A stretch of DNA of 64,000 bases from Moringa oleifera (GCA_021397835.1 JAJFZO010000566.1:7006001-7070000), one strand, 5' to 3'; counted from the stretch's first letter, positions 1 to 12,534 are shown. Made by a program: numbers and translations. The notes: a model not told the origin generated them from the letters alone.

Positions 1-880
1 ATATTTCTTTTATGTTTCTTCTCTATTATTTTATTAATTTTTGTAGCTAGTATTTTGTTTTACCTTTTTTTCTTATTTTTTCTTATTTTTGTATTTCTTC
101 TTTGCTATTAATTATTTTTATGTTATTCTTTCCTATTTTTTGTTCTTACGCTTATCCTCTATACTTTCTTCTTTGTTTTCATGATTGTTCTCTATTCTTT
201 TGCTTTTATTTGTTGGAAATTTTTTTGTTCTTTTTTTTGTGTTTATTCTATGATGTTGCTATTGTTGTTAGGTTTATCCTTTGGCCTTGTATCTATTTTC
301 CATTTTCATGTTGTTTTTGTTTTATATTCTTGTGCTTGCATTTTTATATTTTGCTAATAGTTTTTATGTTTGTTTTTATACTCAATTCATGAACTTACTT
401 TCTATTTTATGTTTTTTACTTTTGTCCGTGTTCTTAGTTATTTATTTTTGTGCTTATTTTTGTATTGTCTTTGTGTTTTTTTTTTTTTTTTGTATGTGAT
501 CTTTGTACTATTTTTACTTTTCTTTTTTTTATATTGTGTTTTATTATTCTTTTTTATGCTAGTTCTATACTATTGTTTGTTCTTATTTTTTCTTTTTTTT
601 TTGCTTCTATTCTTATAATTTTTTTTTAAATTTTCTATTTCTTCTTTCCTATGTCTTCCAATGTATGTTCTTTATGGTCATGTTCATTATTTTTGTTTCT
701 TGTTTTTGTAATTTTTTATGTTGTATTTTTTTTTTTGGTTCTTACGCTTGTCTTTCTTTTCTATTTGTTCTTATTTTATGATCTTCGTTTTAGCATATTT
801 TTTTTTTTTATATTTTTTGGATTTTCTTTAATTCAATAGTTTTTTTTTTCTTATTTGTATTGGTAGTTCTTTTCTATTAT
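1..880. repeat. T-rich low-complexity tract, copy 1 (cut by window start)
   Basis: Almost pure T with scattered C, G and A on the plus strand. Base 1 lines up with about base 53887, and both copies run the same way into degenerate telomere-like repeat, so this is the first member of a duplicated block. Open frames here translate to F/L/Y/C-rich strings that mimic membrane proteins; they follow from the base composition and differ between the two copies, so I do not call genes. Confidence 0.8.
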
Positions 881-2296
881 TGTTTAGGGCTTAAGGTTTA
901 AGGATTAGGGTCAAGGATTAGGTTTTAAGATGTGGGGTCAAGGGTTTAGGTTTTGGGTTTATGGTCTTAGGGTTTAGGATTTAAGGTTTAAGGTCTGGGT
1001 TGTAGGATTTAAAGTGTAGGATATAAATTTTTGATCTAGAATCTAGGGCCTGAGTCTAGGTCTAAGGTTTTGCAGGTTTTTGGGTCTAAGGTCTATGGTT
1101 TAGGGGATGGATTTTAGTGTTCGGATTTAGAGTTTAAGGTCCAAGGAATAAGGTAAGGATTTTAGTGTTAGGATTTAAGGTTTAAGGTCCAAGGAATAGG
1201 GTCTAGGATTCAGACTACGAGGTCCAAGGTTCAGGTTCTAGAGTCTAGAGTTTAGAGTTTAGGGTCTAAGTTTTACATATTAAGGTTCTAAGGTTCTAGG
1301 ATCTAGGGTTTTAACATTGAGAGTTTTAGGGGTCTCAACTCTAAGGTTTAGGATTCAGAGTTTTAAGGTCTAGGTTTATAATTTTAGGATTTAAGGTCTA
1401 TGATTTTAAGGGTTTAAGGTTTTAGGATCTAAGGTCTAGTGTCTAGGGTTTAAGGTTTTAACGTCTAGGATCTAAGGTTTAAGTTTTTGGTTTTAGGGTT
1501 TTTGGTTTTAGATTTATGGTCTAAGGTCTTGTTATAGGGTATAGGACCTAAAGTATAGGTTTTCAGGGTTTTTAGGTCTAAGGTCTAAGGTCAAGAATTG
1601 CGGGTCAAAGGTCCATGGTTTAAGGATATTAGATTTTAGAGTTTTAGGTTTCTTGGTTTTAGAGTTTTAGGATTTTTGGATATAGGAATTTAGAGTCTGG
1701 GATCTAAGATCTATAATCTAGATTTTAAGGTTTAAGGGTTTTAGGTTTTAGGGTCTATGTTTTAAGGGTAAGGTTTTAGGGTTAACGTCTAGGGTTTTAG
1801 GTTCTAGGGTAGGATTTTAAGGTTAAGGTTTTAGGACTAAGACTTAGGGTTTTGGGTAGGGTTATAGGGTTAGGGTCTAGGGTTTAAGGTCTCTATGGTT
1901 CAAGCTCTAGGGTTTATGATCAAGGATCTAGGATTTCAGATCTAGAGTCTAAGTCTAGGTCTAGGGTCTTAGGTTTAGGATTTAAGGTCAAGGTCTAGGC
2001 TTTTAAGTTAATGGTTTCATGGTCTAACAGGATCTAAACATTTGGATCTAGGGCTTAGGTCTAAGATTTATGATTTTAGAGTCTAGGGTCTAATATTTAG
2101 GGTTTTATTGTTCCAAAATTAGGTTCTAAATTTTATGGTTTGATTGTTCAAAAATTAAGGTTTAAAGTATATAATTTAAGAATCATGGTCTAGGGTCCAA
2201 GATCTAAGGTTTAGTGTCTAGGGTCTAGGATTTAAGTTCTATTGTTCAAGCTCTAGAGTTTTAGATCTAGGATCTAGGGTTTAAGATCTAAGATTT
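881..2296 (+). repeat. Degenerate telomere-like repeat block 1
   Basis: Dense variants of the plant telomere heptamer TTTAGGG (TCTAGGG, TTTAAGG, TCTAAGG and similar), all with the G-rich strand on plus. Few perfect tandem heptamers survive. It aligns with 54746-56193. It is internal and strongly decayed, so it is an interstitial telomere-like block and not a chromosome end. Confidence 0.8.
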
Positions 2297-4013
2297 GTTT
2301 AACATATCTAGGTTTGTTCAATATATCACCATTAGTTAGTAATGAACAATTACTAGGTCTTAATAAATACATAAAGCATTATAGTTCACTATATTCATGC
2401 TTGTTCCTCTTTATATTTGTGATAATCCTCATTGTTATTTTTTCTTTTTATTTTCTTTCATACTGAATGATTCATTTACTAAGAGTAAAATGTTATCATG
2501 GATATAACAAGCATTTACAACCCTTTGACTAATCTTTGCATTGTTTTCTTTTTTTTTTTTCAAAATAACAAAATTTTTTGTATTGTTTCATATGAACTTT
2601 CTGTTTATTTAACCTTCCTTGGTTATTACAAGGTACATGTTCTGTAATGGGGGCAACTATTGAATATACAGTCTTACATCTGAAGGTGAATATATTAGCA
2701 CTTAAGTTATTCATTTTTATTTTATTTGTAACTTGATTTTTTCTTTGAAAATGGCTTATTTTGTTGATTAAAATTCTTGTGGCAGCAACATGATGCCTAA
2801 TCATTTGTCAAGCCCCAAGTACCTTTACCGCCAGACCAAAAATAAATGGGTTTGATTCTTTTTCTTCCTTAAAGGAGGGATTTTACATATTGGAATCCAA
2901 TGTGTTTTTCTTTGCATTGCTAGCTTTAATAATCAACTACCTTATATAATTTTTGGTATATAGAAAATGATTTATCTTTAATAATTAATTTCTTCAACCA
3001 ATATACACTATTTTCCCTTTTGTATTTATTTTAACCATAATAATTGAGTTCAATAATTATGGTTATATGGAAATGGATATTCATATGATATTCAGAACCA
3101 TTAGCTCAGAACCATTAGTTCAGGGAAGGTCCAATTATGTAGAGTTAATGGCTTGTAGTTTAGCTAAATTAATGATTTGCTAGGTTTCTATAATAGTATT
3201 AGTGAATCGATATTTTTTATGAAGGTAGCTGAGGTCAGATTTCGATTTGAAGGTAATACTTTGTTGCAGAGTTCATTATGCCTTTCCTTAATCAGCTAGG
3301 CAAATGAAATTTGACCATATTCTTAGTTCCATAATTAGAAATTTATCCGTATAAAAAAAATAGTTCATTTTATATTGTAAATTGCAATGGGATGGACTTA
3401 GATCTAGGATTTACTTAGTATGAACATGTTTTCCTTCTCTCTAAAAAAAAAGATTATTTTAAGTTGATTATAAATGCCAAAATTCACTTATGATTAATTA
3501 TGAGATGTTCTAGCAAAAAGGTGTGCATTCTCCATTTTAAATAGCAAATATATAATTTATAAGAATAGTTGGTTTAGATGTGCAAGGCTACATTAGCTGT
3601 CTCTCTGTTTATTTGGATTTCATTTGACATAATATTCAAATGTTTCATGCCAATATTTAGCTCAGTCTTATTTAGACTTCTATAAAATCTACAATACTAC
3701 CCATTCAGCATTTGCACATAATTGTTGCCATTTAACAAATATTAAAGGCCTAATCTTTTAAGATATTTCTCCTCCATTATTCATTAAAACTAATGATGCT
3801 ACTTCTTGTATAATATTTGATTGAGCTTATTATTTCAGTTTCTTTTACTATTAACTTAACATAAATAGTGTTTCTCTAAGATTTTGGGTGCTGCCAGTGC
3901 TTATCATTCAAGTCTTTCTCTTTGTCTTACGGTTGTTTGTACTATTTGTTTAAAATATCAAAGAAGATGGCTTGTTTGCTTGTTATTTCAAGCATACTCT
4001 TTTCTCCCTTTCA
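2297..4013. other. AT-rich DNA; 2400-3063 has a diverged copy at 49370-50020
   Basis: No convincing coding region. The stretch from about 2400 to 3063 is clearly related to 49370-50020, sharing for example 'aaggtgaatatatta' and 'tttattttaacca' in the same order. Similarity is lost near 3063. The rest could be intron or upstream sequence of the AMSH-like pseudogene that follows, but I could not place earlier exons of that gene here. Confidence 0.5.
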
Positions 4014-4965
4014 TGTAACCGAAAAGAAGGCACTCTCTATGTGACTACACTCACAATAACCAAACAGGAAACTACTACTTCTGTAAATGTTTGGAGACAT
4101 ATTTACTTATCTTCATTGCCTTTTGATTTGTTGTGTTTCTAGTGTCACAATTGAGTATGTCTGAGTGCTAAATTTACAATACTGAATAGCCTTGTCAAAC
4201 TATGAATGAGGAAGAAGCTTTGGCCATACAAAATGAAGGATCATTTTTTCCTATAAGATGGATTCATGTATGCCCTCTCCCAACCTCATCTTAATTTTTT
4301 CTTTTCCATTTTCTTAGTTGTTTGTTTCTTTCTCCTGTAAAACTTCTTTTGTTCTTTTATTTTCTTTACAATGCAAGCTTTGAGTAATTTTTTTCTTTTT
4401 TCTTCTTTCAATCATATCATTCTCAAATTGATTTCATGTCTTCAATAGATCTACACACTCATTGCTCATATTACGTAATGTACTGAATTACAAATACCCC
4501 AATAACTTATTGAGGTTTGTGGCCTCTTTAACGTTTTCTGTAATCAATGTGTGTGTTAAAAGTATGTAATATAGTCATTAGTAGGAATAGACATTTCAAC
4601 ATAGGGGTCGATAAGCTATCTAGCTTAACTTTCTAAAATGATCTTTGTAAAAAAATTTAAGATTTTAAACCTCTTTCTGCCTATTATTCTTTTTACTACT
4701 TTTATTATGTCCACAATGATAAACATGTCATTGTTACTTACATTATCTATTACTGAATTTCTTGCAAAGTTTAGGAATCTACAAGTTTTTGGCTGTTATT
4801 TTCCTTAAGAATCGCTTGAGGTTAATGCTGCAGGTTATTAAGATCTTCTTAACCTAATGTCCTTTCAGGTAATGATAACTGAGGTTTTTGCTATTGTCTT
4901 AGCTCAAACTGATACCTTAAGGTGTGTAATTTTTACATTGCAGTTTGGTATTTCACAACTTGTAT
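4014..4965 (+). pseudogene. AMSH-like (STAMBP-type, JAMM/MPN+) deubiquitinase pseudogene, exon remnants
   Basis: Five short coding blocks in correct order match the JAMM domain of plant AMSH, a zinc metalloprotease that removes ubiquitin chains at endosomes. Exon a, about 4014-4082, reads YVTTLTITKQE, then gtaaat. Exon b, 4190-4267, follows an ag and reads MNEEEALAIQNEGSFFP then WIH, then gtatgc. Exon c, 4412-4474, reads FMSSIDLHTH, then gtaatg. Exon d, 4869-4921, follows cctttcag and reads VMITEVFAIVLAQTDT, then gtgtgt. Exon e, from 4944, fades after about six codons. Splice donors persist, so this came from genomic DNA and not from a processed mRNA. It is dead: the second metal-binding His of the HxH motif reads Tyr, the acceptor of exon c has lost its AG, exon e has lost a base, and both the N-terminal half and the C-terminus are missing. 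The family call is firm; which AMSH paralogue it came from is not. Confidence 0.85.
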
Positions 4966-5197
4966 TTGAAAATTGCATTTTATTTTCTCGTAAAGCAATT
5001 AAAAATACTTCATGTCAAATTTCAATGTAAAGCATACATCTCTCATTCACCTTTGCCTCTCTAAATATTATCCTTATTAAATAGTCATCCTTTTTTTTCT
5101 TCTAATAACTAAGGTACTTGGGAAGAGAAATCTGACTAATAGATGAGGACTCCATCTTCTTTAGAGTTTTAAAATTAATGACCAAGAAAACTTCAAG

Positions 5198-5420
5198 TGT
5201 CTAACTACCAACTGCATGGGCTAAGCCATCCAAGTGCGCACCATGTGTCTCATGCTTGTGCATGCACCTAACTTGGTGCCAAAAATGAGCCAATGTTCAT
5301 TACTTATAGATGTTTTGCTCACCCACTCGCTAACTACCCCCCACACATCTAACCTTGTTGAGTCATCTCCCTTGACCTATACATCATGGGCTCGCCAAAC
5401 ATGCCTTCATGAGTTAATGG
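5198..5420 (-). repeat. LTR fragment of the gypsy A/B/C family
   Basis: Matches the interior of the LTRs at 7550-7760 and 12950-13170, sharing 'gcatgggctaagccatcc' and the 'cttggtgcca' block. It starts abruptly next to the AMSH-like region and joins a ~295-bp-family repeat near 5420. No element body is attached. Confidence 0.75.
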
Positions 5421-6420
5421 GACATGGGATAAATGCTTTTACTTAGAAAGGCAGAGGTCGAGGCCACTCCTATGGTAATACCTTATGCACCTAAGGGGAC
5501 GGCTGAGTGCCCATGCACCAAAGTAGTCGTATGCCAAAGTAAGCCATGCCTATAACACAAAGCATGGAAAAGGTTTCCACCTATGCCCGCAAGGGACATA
5601 GTGTAAAATAAGCGACTCCAATCATCAAATTTTGTTTGTGAAGGCATGCGACATAGGGCCCTAATGTCACCCATGAATACCAACATAGGGATCGAGGTCA
5701 AGCTGAAGCAACATATTAGCCGACAATTCAATGCAGGAACATGGAACTTGCCAATGCACACCACAAGATCACCACTTACACGTTGCACTTACAAATAGGC
5801 AACAATAGCACCAAACAAGCTGCAAGCCAATGAGTGACGAGCCAATTGGTCATGTCGACTATCCAGTGCCATCGGATCTAAGTCATTAAGTGTAAAAATG
5901 TTTTGATAGTGAAGGATGCATTTTTGATGGGAAGGGACCATCGATGAGGCCTTGGCAATAAGAGTGTCACGCCATACCCAAGCTGAACATGTGGTTCGCT
6001 CAATGCTAACGATTGACAATCATGCCATCAATTGCATTACGCAAATAGTCCACCTCGACACGCCCAAGAGCTGCGATTGACCACCACGTCTACTCCTCGA
6101 GGGACTATAGCAAAGCATTCCGCATGTTCAAAAATACCTAAGTAGATTGGTCCTCATATAGCAGGCATCATCATTAAATTTGTTGCCCACACCATTGAGC
6201 TTTGATAGCAAAGGATGAGTTTTCAATAAAGAGGGACATTAATGAGGCCTTGGCAGCAGAGGTGTCATGCCATGGCCAAGTTGAGCATATAGTTCGCTCG
6301 ATGCTAATGGTTAACAATCATGTTTTCGATCGCGGGGCTCGCGGCTTACCTCTTGTGCCCTTTATACAAACCACCTGTCATTCCTCCGAAACCCAAAGAC
6401 TTTGATTTCTTATAAGGTGC
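5421..6420. repeat. ~295-bp repeat family, partial array with leader
   Basis: The leader (5421-5870) resembles 23350-23740 and 28830-29030. Then comes a repeated segment with landmarks 'gatgagtttt', 'ggacat..gatgaggcc', 'gtgtcatgccatg' and 'gctcgctcaatgctaac'. The start of the unit recurs near 5881 and 6191. GC content is higher than in neighbouring DNA. Open frames here are not conserved between copies. Confidence 0.65.
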
Positions 6421-6892
6421 CAGTAAAGTCCTAAAAGCAACATTCGTTGATCCCTAGTCAGCATTATTTATGGTTGAGACTAGGATCGTATCTGATCATG
6501 TTCAATTCCCCAACTTTCATTCTTGATTAATGAAAACATCCTTAGCAAATGTTTTTTAGAGTTGTTCATTTTTTGATAAATTCGAGAATTTCACCTCTGA
6601 CAAAGAAATATGAATGCTCTTGATTGTCCTTGTTTATCAATATGTTGATCCCAAAGGCTAATAGAATAGGATCGAAATCTTATGCTGTTATCCATGCTAA
6701 TGTATTTAGAGTGTAGGCCTGCCTTAAACACTTTCATTTCTTCAAGGTAATAGCATCGAAGGCACGAGTACATCGCCGATAGTAAGGACGAGCAAACTAG
6801 TGCACATCGTAAGTGAATCGGCTGACTTATCCCAAGGTTTAACTATAATCTTTTTAACTAAAATATATACACTATTGGAGCCAAAATTACCA
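6421..6892. other. Unassigned sequence
   Basis: I see no domain, repeat match or RNA gene in this stretch. It sits between the ~295-bp repeat family and a flank shared with another element. Confidence 0.4.
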
Positions 6893-7128
6893 TAGCTACT
6901 GGTAGTAGACTTGCCCTCCAATGGATCATCGTTAAGAGATTTAGATAGTACTTATTCTAATTACTAAACTCGAAGAGCCTAGTATTGTTAATTATTACCA
7001 CAATAACCCTCCATCAAGATTAGGTATTTTGCACACGTGTTGCCTTCCTTGTATGTGGTAGCTTTTTCTTAAGCTTCCTTTTTGGAATCGAGCCGTAATT
7101 CTCCATCAACCGTCACCACCATAGTAAG
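6893..7128. repeat. Outer flank of element A, shared with element C
   Basis: Lies just outside the 3' LTR of element A and matches 36232-36469 outside the 3' LTR of element C ('caatggatc..cgttaagagattta', 'gattaggtattt', 'catagtaagtgtcacac'). A shared flank beyond the LTR edge suggests that the two loci are copies of one block. Confidence 0.65.
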
Positions 7129-7905
7129 TGTCACACGGTTGATTAACTTCTCACTAAGTGATGGCATGAGTGACACTCAACTCGTTAGCTAGTTTGCTTT
7201 GGAGACACACAATATTAAGTATGCTTAAAACAGTAACCTACACACGCATGCGAGAGAGAGTAAAAGAAAGACACATCGACAATTATAGGAGCCAATCCCA
7301 ACCTTTTCATTCATAAAAAAAGAAATTACAATGTAAATGCGACATGACATCATACACTCATTAATGATTTTGCTCGTAAAATAAATAAGCTATAAAACTT
7401 GGCGATTGACACCCTCAATTGCCATAAGGTAATGTGGCTCCACCACCATAAAGCCAACCATGCATACAGCCTTGGCTTCTTCTTTTTGCAACAAATGTCC
7501 CACTTTTCGTAAACACCACCAACTGTAGTAATCGCCGCTAATTACTGCCAATTACTACCTATTGCATGGGTTTAGCCATCCAAGTGAACATCTTATGCCT
7601 CGTGCTCTTGTGCGCCCAACTTGGTGCTATGTGAGCCAATGTTCGTTGCTTGTGGATGTTTTGCACACCCGCTTGCTAAGTGCCCCGCACACATGTCCTA
7701 GCCCCTTAAGCCATCTTTCGTGATCCACATGCCAAGGACTTGTCAAACATCCCTTGTCAAGTTGGCTACTCCCTTGAGCAACACTAGTCATGTGCCAGCA
7801 CCCATTCGTGATGCTACCTATGGAATCACTTGGACTGAGCCCTGGATGAGCATCCATGCCAAGCCTTCACCATGCCACCATGCTATCCATAGCAAAGTTT
7901 GACAT
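7129..7905 (-). repeat. 3' LTR of element A
   Basis: On plus it starts with tgtcacacgg and runs to about 'gctatccatagca'. It aligns along its length with 12535-13262, 22179-22908 and 36470-37164. The inner edge is set by where similarity to the other family members stops and is uncertain by some tens of bases. Confidence 0.75.
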
Positions 7906-7929
7906 CTTCGTCAGAACACATTCTAAATA

Positions 7930-10900
7930 AGCATTGATCTTATCTTCAAAGTGCGATAAGGTCACCGTTTTTTCTAATGTAGCATCAATTACTATCCGTC
8001 TACTTTTCTTGCTCACTCCGAGCATCTTATGACCAAGGATCTCTACTACATCTTTGTCAAAGTGTTTTCGGACTGTTAGGAGAGCTATTTTTGTTTTGAC
8101 CTAATCTACATTAACATCTTCATGATATTTCTTTAAGAAACTAACATGAAATTTAGATGCACTTTGAATTATTTGGGCAACCATAATTTATAAGCCACGT
8201 TGCTTACTTTTTGACAACTTCGAACAGAGCATCATACTTTAGTACGAGTCGTTTATGATATCTCTTGTTTGTTACCTTCTTCAATATTTGTGAGGTTAGC
8301 TTCAACATCACTTCCTCCCCCATATGGAACTCTAATTCTCTTCTTTTTCCATTAGCATGCTTTTTCATCCATTTAGCTGCCTTAGCCAAACTATCAAGGC
8401 CTGCTCCATTAGAATAAATCAATAAGCTGCTAAATAGTGCCTTTACGATTTTTGTTTTGTAATCTCATACGGAGTTAAGGACTGCTTTCCAGCACCATCC
8501 CCACTGCCTCATCCTCGTAGTTGAGCATTGATAGATATTGTAGTAGAACTAAGCAATGTCTAACAAGTCCAACAAATTTCTTTAGCTCACAATGACATAG
8601 TGCTTCAAGTATTCCTCCAACAATTGGTTCACTCGCTCAGTCTAAGCATATTTCTAGGGATAATTAGTAGTAGAGAACTTTAATTTTGACCCCATCATGT
8701 TAAAAAGAGAAGTCTAAAATTGACTCATGAACTATTCTCACTCATTAAGTCGTCAGGCAACCCAAAATAATTCACCACATTTCTCAGAATTAGCTTAGCC
8801 ACAACCTCTACTGGATAAGTCTATGGGGCAATAATGAAAATAACATACTTGAAAAAATGGTAAACCACTATAAGGATCAGTCTCATACCTTTCACTTTCG
8901 AAAAGCTAACAATAAAGTCCATAGAGATATATTGTCATGGCTTCTCTAGTATGGGTAGAAGTTACACCAATTTTTCCTCTTTCCTTCTTTCGATCTTATC
9001 TTATTGACATGTAAGACAAGTCTTAACATTGGACTCTATGTCCTCTTCCATTTTTGGCCAAAAATATGACTTTCCCAACAAAGCCATCATTCTCTCCACT
9101 CTTGGGTGACTAGCCCATTGAGGCTTATGGGTTTCCTTAAGTAACTCTAGCTTCAAGCCACCACTACTTGGCAAAAACAACCTAGTATGCTTGACATATA
9201 ACAGGTCATCCACTAGCCAATACTTTTACACCAGACTCTCTGAAACTTGTTGCTTAAGGTTCATGTAGCTCGAGTCTAAGTGAGACTATTCTTTGACTCA
9301 ATCACTAAACGTTACCTGCATTGAGGACAATGCTACAACATATGCTTTAATCTCTTTTCTACTTAAAGCATTTGTCACCTGATTCTGCTTGCCAGGTTTG
9401 TATAGCTAAATAAAATCAAATTCAATAAGGAATTCTTGTCGCAGTGCTTGCTTAGGAGTCAACTTCTTTTAGGTCTTCAAGTAAGTATTTGTTGGTTGTT
9501 GCTCAAGCTTCATGTAGCTCGAGTCCAAATGAGACTATTCTTTGACTGAATCACTAAACATTACCTGCATTGAGGACAATTCTATAATATAGGCTTCAAT
9601 CTCTTTTCTACCTAAAGCATTTGTCACCTGATTCTGCCCGTCAGGTCTATATAGCCAAATAAAATCAAATTTAACAAAGAATTCTTACCAAAGTGCTTGC
9701 TTAGGAGTTAACTTCTTTTAGGTCTTGAAGTAAGTATTTGTTACGTTATCCATCATTAATATATACTTTGTGCCCAACAAGTAGTACCTCCACACATCCA
9801 AGCAATGCACCATAACAACTATCTCTTTTTCATGAGCCAAATACCTATACTCTGCATGCTTTAACTTTCAACACTCAAAAGCAATAGGGTGCCCTTCGTC
9901 CACTAGGACCCCTCCAATGGCCTTATCCGAAGCGTCCGTCTGTACTTTAAAAGGTTTTCTAAAATCTGGCAAGGCCAAAATGGGCTTCGAAGACATTGAT
10001 GTCATAAGCTTCTCAAAAGCATCCATCTAGCACCAAATTTACTCTTTTTTGAGAAAATCCATCAAAGGGTTCACTTTCTTTGAGTATGGTTTGATGAATT
10101 TTCGATAGTAGCTCGCCAACCTAAGGAATGATCGTAAGTTAGAGATCTTCTTGGGTGTAGGCCAATCTACAGTGCCTTGCACCTTTCGTTCATCCATTCC
10201 AATTCGACCATTGTTGACCTAATGCCCAAAGAAATGCACTTCTTGACAACCAAATTCATACTTCTTGTTTTTCACATAGATATACACCATAATGTCATCC
10301 AAATATAACACAACAAATTTATCTAAAAACTCATATAAGACATCTTTAATCAGATTACAAAATAAGGTAGGAGTGTTAGTTAAGCTGAAAGGCATCCCTA
10401 GGAATTCATTAGACCCGTACCTAGTCACAAATGTGGTCTTTGGTTCATCCTCCGCCTTGACCATTTCTTCCTAGTACCCAGAATACAAGTCCAACATTGT
10501 GAAATAAGAGGATTTGGATAACTAATTGAACAAGTTAACAACATTTAGGACAAGATACTTATTCTTCTCTATCACTTTGTTCAGAGCTTGGTAAACCACA
10601 CAAATGCTTAGGGACCCATCTTGTTTCTTTTAAAATAGAACTAGTGCACCATATAGAGCTTTTGAAGGCTCAATGAGGCTAATGTGCAATAGCTCGTCAA
10701 GCTACTTCCTCAACTTAACCAACTTTAATGGAGAAATTATGTAAGGGGTTTTAGCTAGTGGCCTAACTCCTAGTTTTAATTCGATTTCATGTTCATTTTC
10801 CCATCTTAGTGGCAATTATTTCTATAACTAAGGGGGTATGGCGTTTGAGAACTCTTCCAAGACTCCATCAACCATGTCAGGTACTTTGACTTGTTGATCA

Positions 10901-11475
10901 GGCTTGATCTCTATCAAAGTTGCCATGTATGCTTGATCACCCCATTTCATTCCACTCTTGAATTGCTTGGTAGACTGCAATTAAATTCCTTTGTTTTTAA
11001 GTTGTTGACCATTCTCCATGGCAACCACAAAGCAAAAGTTTCCCTTATGACTTATAAAAATCTCTCGAAGGTATGGTAGCACCAATATCTTGGCCAAAGG
11101 CAAAAACTGGATTCCCAATAGAAAGTCAAAGTCATCGAGGGGCACTACGTTATGTTGCACTAGCCCAACCATTTATCTACCTTTAAGTTGCACACTATCG
11201 AGCCGAAGATAGGCTTTACCTCCAAATTCATTGCCTTCAACTTGGTGAGTTTTTCACAATGATCAAACCTAATGAACCAACCACACACTATGTCACAAAG
11301 TTATTGATAGCATTTGTGTCTACCATAGCTTGTACATCCTTCTTGTTGACTTGCACAATCACATACATCAAGCCTTTGTATCGAACTTGACTACTTGTGG
11401 TGATTGCATTAAACAATTAGAGAGCGTTCACCTAAAAGGACCCTTTATTTGAGTTCTTTTCCTTCTCTTGTGCTA
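7930..11475 (-). pseudogene. Gypsy pol pseudogene of element A (PR-RT-RNaseH-INT)
   Basis: Read right to left: protease region about 11170-10890 (LDDFDFLLGIQFL); reverse transcriptase about 10880-10050, with the YLDD catalytic motif as VVLYLDDIMVY near 10300 and MPFSLTN upstream of it; RNase H about 9990-9230; integrase zinc-binding domain 9213-9001, with the closing CLTC of the HHCC motif and the YFWPKM signature; integrase core about 9000-8430, frameshifted; and a basic integrase C-terminus 8422-8204 (RRELEFHMGEEVML). The order PR-RT-RH-INT defines Ty3/gypsy. Many stops and frameshifts make it nonfunctional. A 250-bp duplication disrupts RNase H. Confidence 0.85.
9249..9750. repeat. ~250-bp tandem duplication inside RNase H of element A
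   Basis: The stretch from about 9252, beginning 'ggttcatgtagctcgagtc', recurs from about 9502 as 'gcttcatgtagctcgagtc' and stays similar to the end of both units. Elements B and C have this segment once, so the duplication is private to element A and arose after the family spread. Confidence 0.8.
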
Positions 11476-12500
11476 TCAAAGCATTCTGTTGCTCTCTCTT
11501 TGGGTATTATCTAGCCTACCATATATGAAGCATCTCATAAGATTCTTTCTTTTGTTTTTCGAATAGGGCTTATCACCACCCTTCTTATTCCCATCATTAA
11601 CTTTCTTACCACCATTAGGTTTCTTGCCATCCTTATACCCAGAAACCTTTCGATTTTTCTTTTTGACAACTTTTTTTCCCAGCTTGTGAATTGGATGCAC
11701 CAACATACTTGTAATCCTCAAGTTTCTTAGCAATAGCAATTGCACTTCATAAGTCTTCCACCGGTTGCCTCCGTAACTCAGCTTGCACCCAAGTCTATAG
11801 TCCAAAAAAAAAGTTAAACATCTTATCTTCTTTCAACATGTTTTTGATGTTCAATAACAAAGAACTAAACTCCTTGACACACTTCTGCACAAAATTCTTG
11901 TGCTTTATCTTTTTTAGGAACTCCCTTACAACCCAAGCTATGTTGCAAGGAAGGAATTGATCATTTAATTCTTTTTTAATCATATCTCACATTTTGATCT
12001 TTGGCCTCTCTAGTTTGCCACTAGAGCTTTGCATCCTCTTGTATGTACATAATGGTGATAGTCGCTTGCTCCTCTTCTGGGATGCAAGTGACATCAAAAT
12101 ATTGTTCTATGTCCCACAGAAAATTCTCGAGCTCCTTGAAGTTTTGACTACCATCAAGGAACTTTTGCTTAAGCACTTCTATTTTGGATAAGCCACCTTC
12201 TTTTTACCTTAAAAGGTTGATCATAACTCTTTGCAGCAATGTGAGTTCATCGCCCAAATCTTTATTTCTTTCTTTTACTAAGTCGATCAAAGACATGAGA
12301 TCTTGCATGACAGATGCGAAGTGGACTTCTATGTCCCTCTACATTTCAACTAAAGCATTATGGGCCACTTTTAGCTGCTCGATATGCCATCTAACTAGAA
12401 TTGCAAGACTTGTAGCATCATCACTCTAAGAAGTGCCCACAAAATCCTCCAAATGGGCAAGCCTTTTTTTTTTTTTTATCTCGTTCATAAAAATCAACCA
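11476..12500 (-). pseudogene. Gag pseudogene of element A
   Basis: Minus-strand capsid/nucleocapsid region. It shows a Lys/Gly-rich basic stretch (about 11560-11680) followed by a damaged zinc knuckle (CFIYGRLDNTQRESNRML): the first Cys remains, but other knuckle residues are lost. Upstream, about 11983-11795, a capsid piece includes VVREFLKKIKHKNF. Matching stretches occur at 21050-22160, 34560-35870 and 40440-41550, which supports the call. Stops and frame changes break the gene. Confidence 0.75.
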
Positions 12501-12520
12501 ATGTTGCCAACCTAATTAGT

Positions 12521-12531
12521 CTTTGATACCA
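12521..12531 (-). promoter_or_regulatory. Primer binding site of element A (tRNA-Met type)
   Basis: Minus strand reads TGGTATCAAAG three bases from the LTR edge at 12535. It is close to the TGGTATCAGAG expected for initiator tRNA-Met priming of plant gypsy elements. It fixes the direction of the element and the 5' LTR border. Confidence 0.8.
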
Positions 12532-12534
12532 CAT

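Noticed and set aside
102..839. Overlapping open frames giving hydrophobic, membrane-like proteins
   Set aside because: T-rich DNA yields Phe/Leu/Tyr/Cys strings in any frame. The near copy at 53.7-54.7 kb does not preserve the same proteins, and frames overlap freely.
881..2296. True chromosome end
   Set aside because: Repeats are degenerate, internal and occur three times with other sequence between and after them.
2529..2804. Minus-strand 91-codon frame
   Set aside because: Lies in the AT-rich segment copied at 49.4-50.0 kb, where the frame is not kept.
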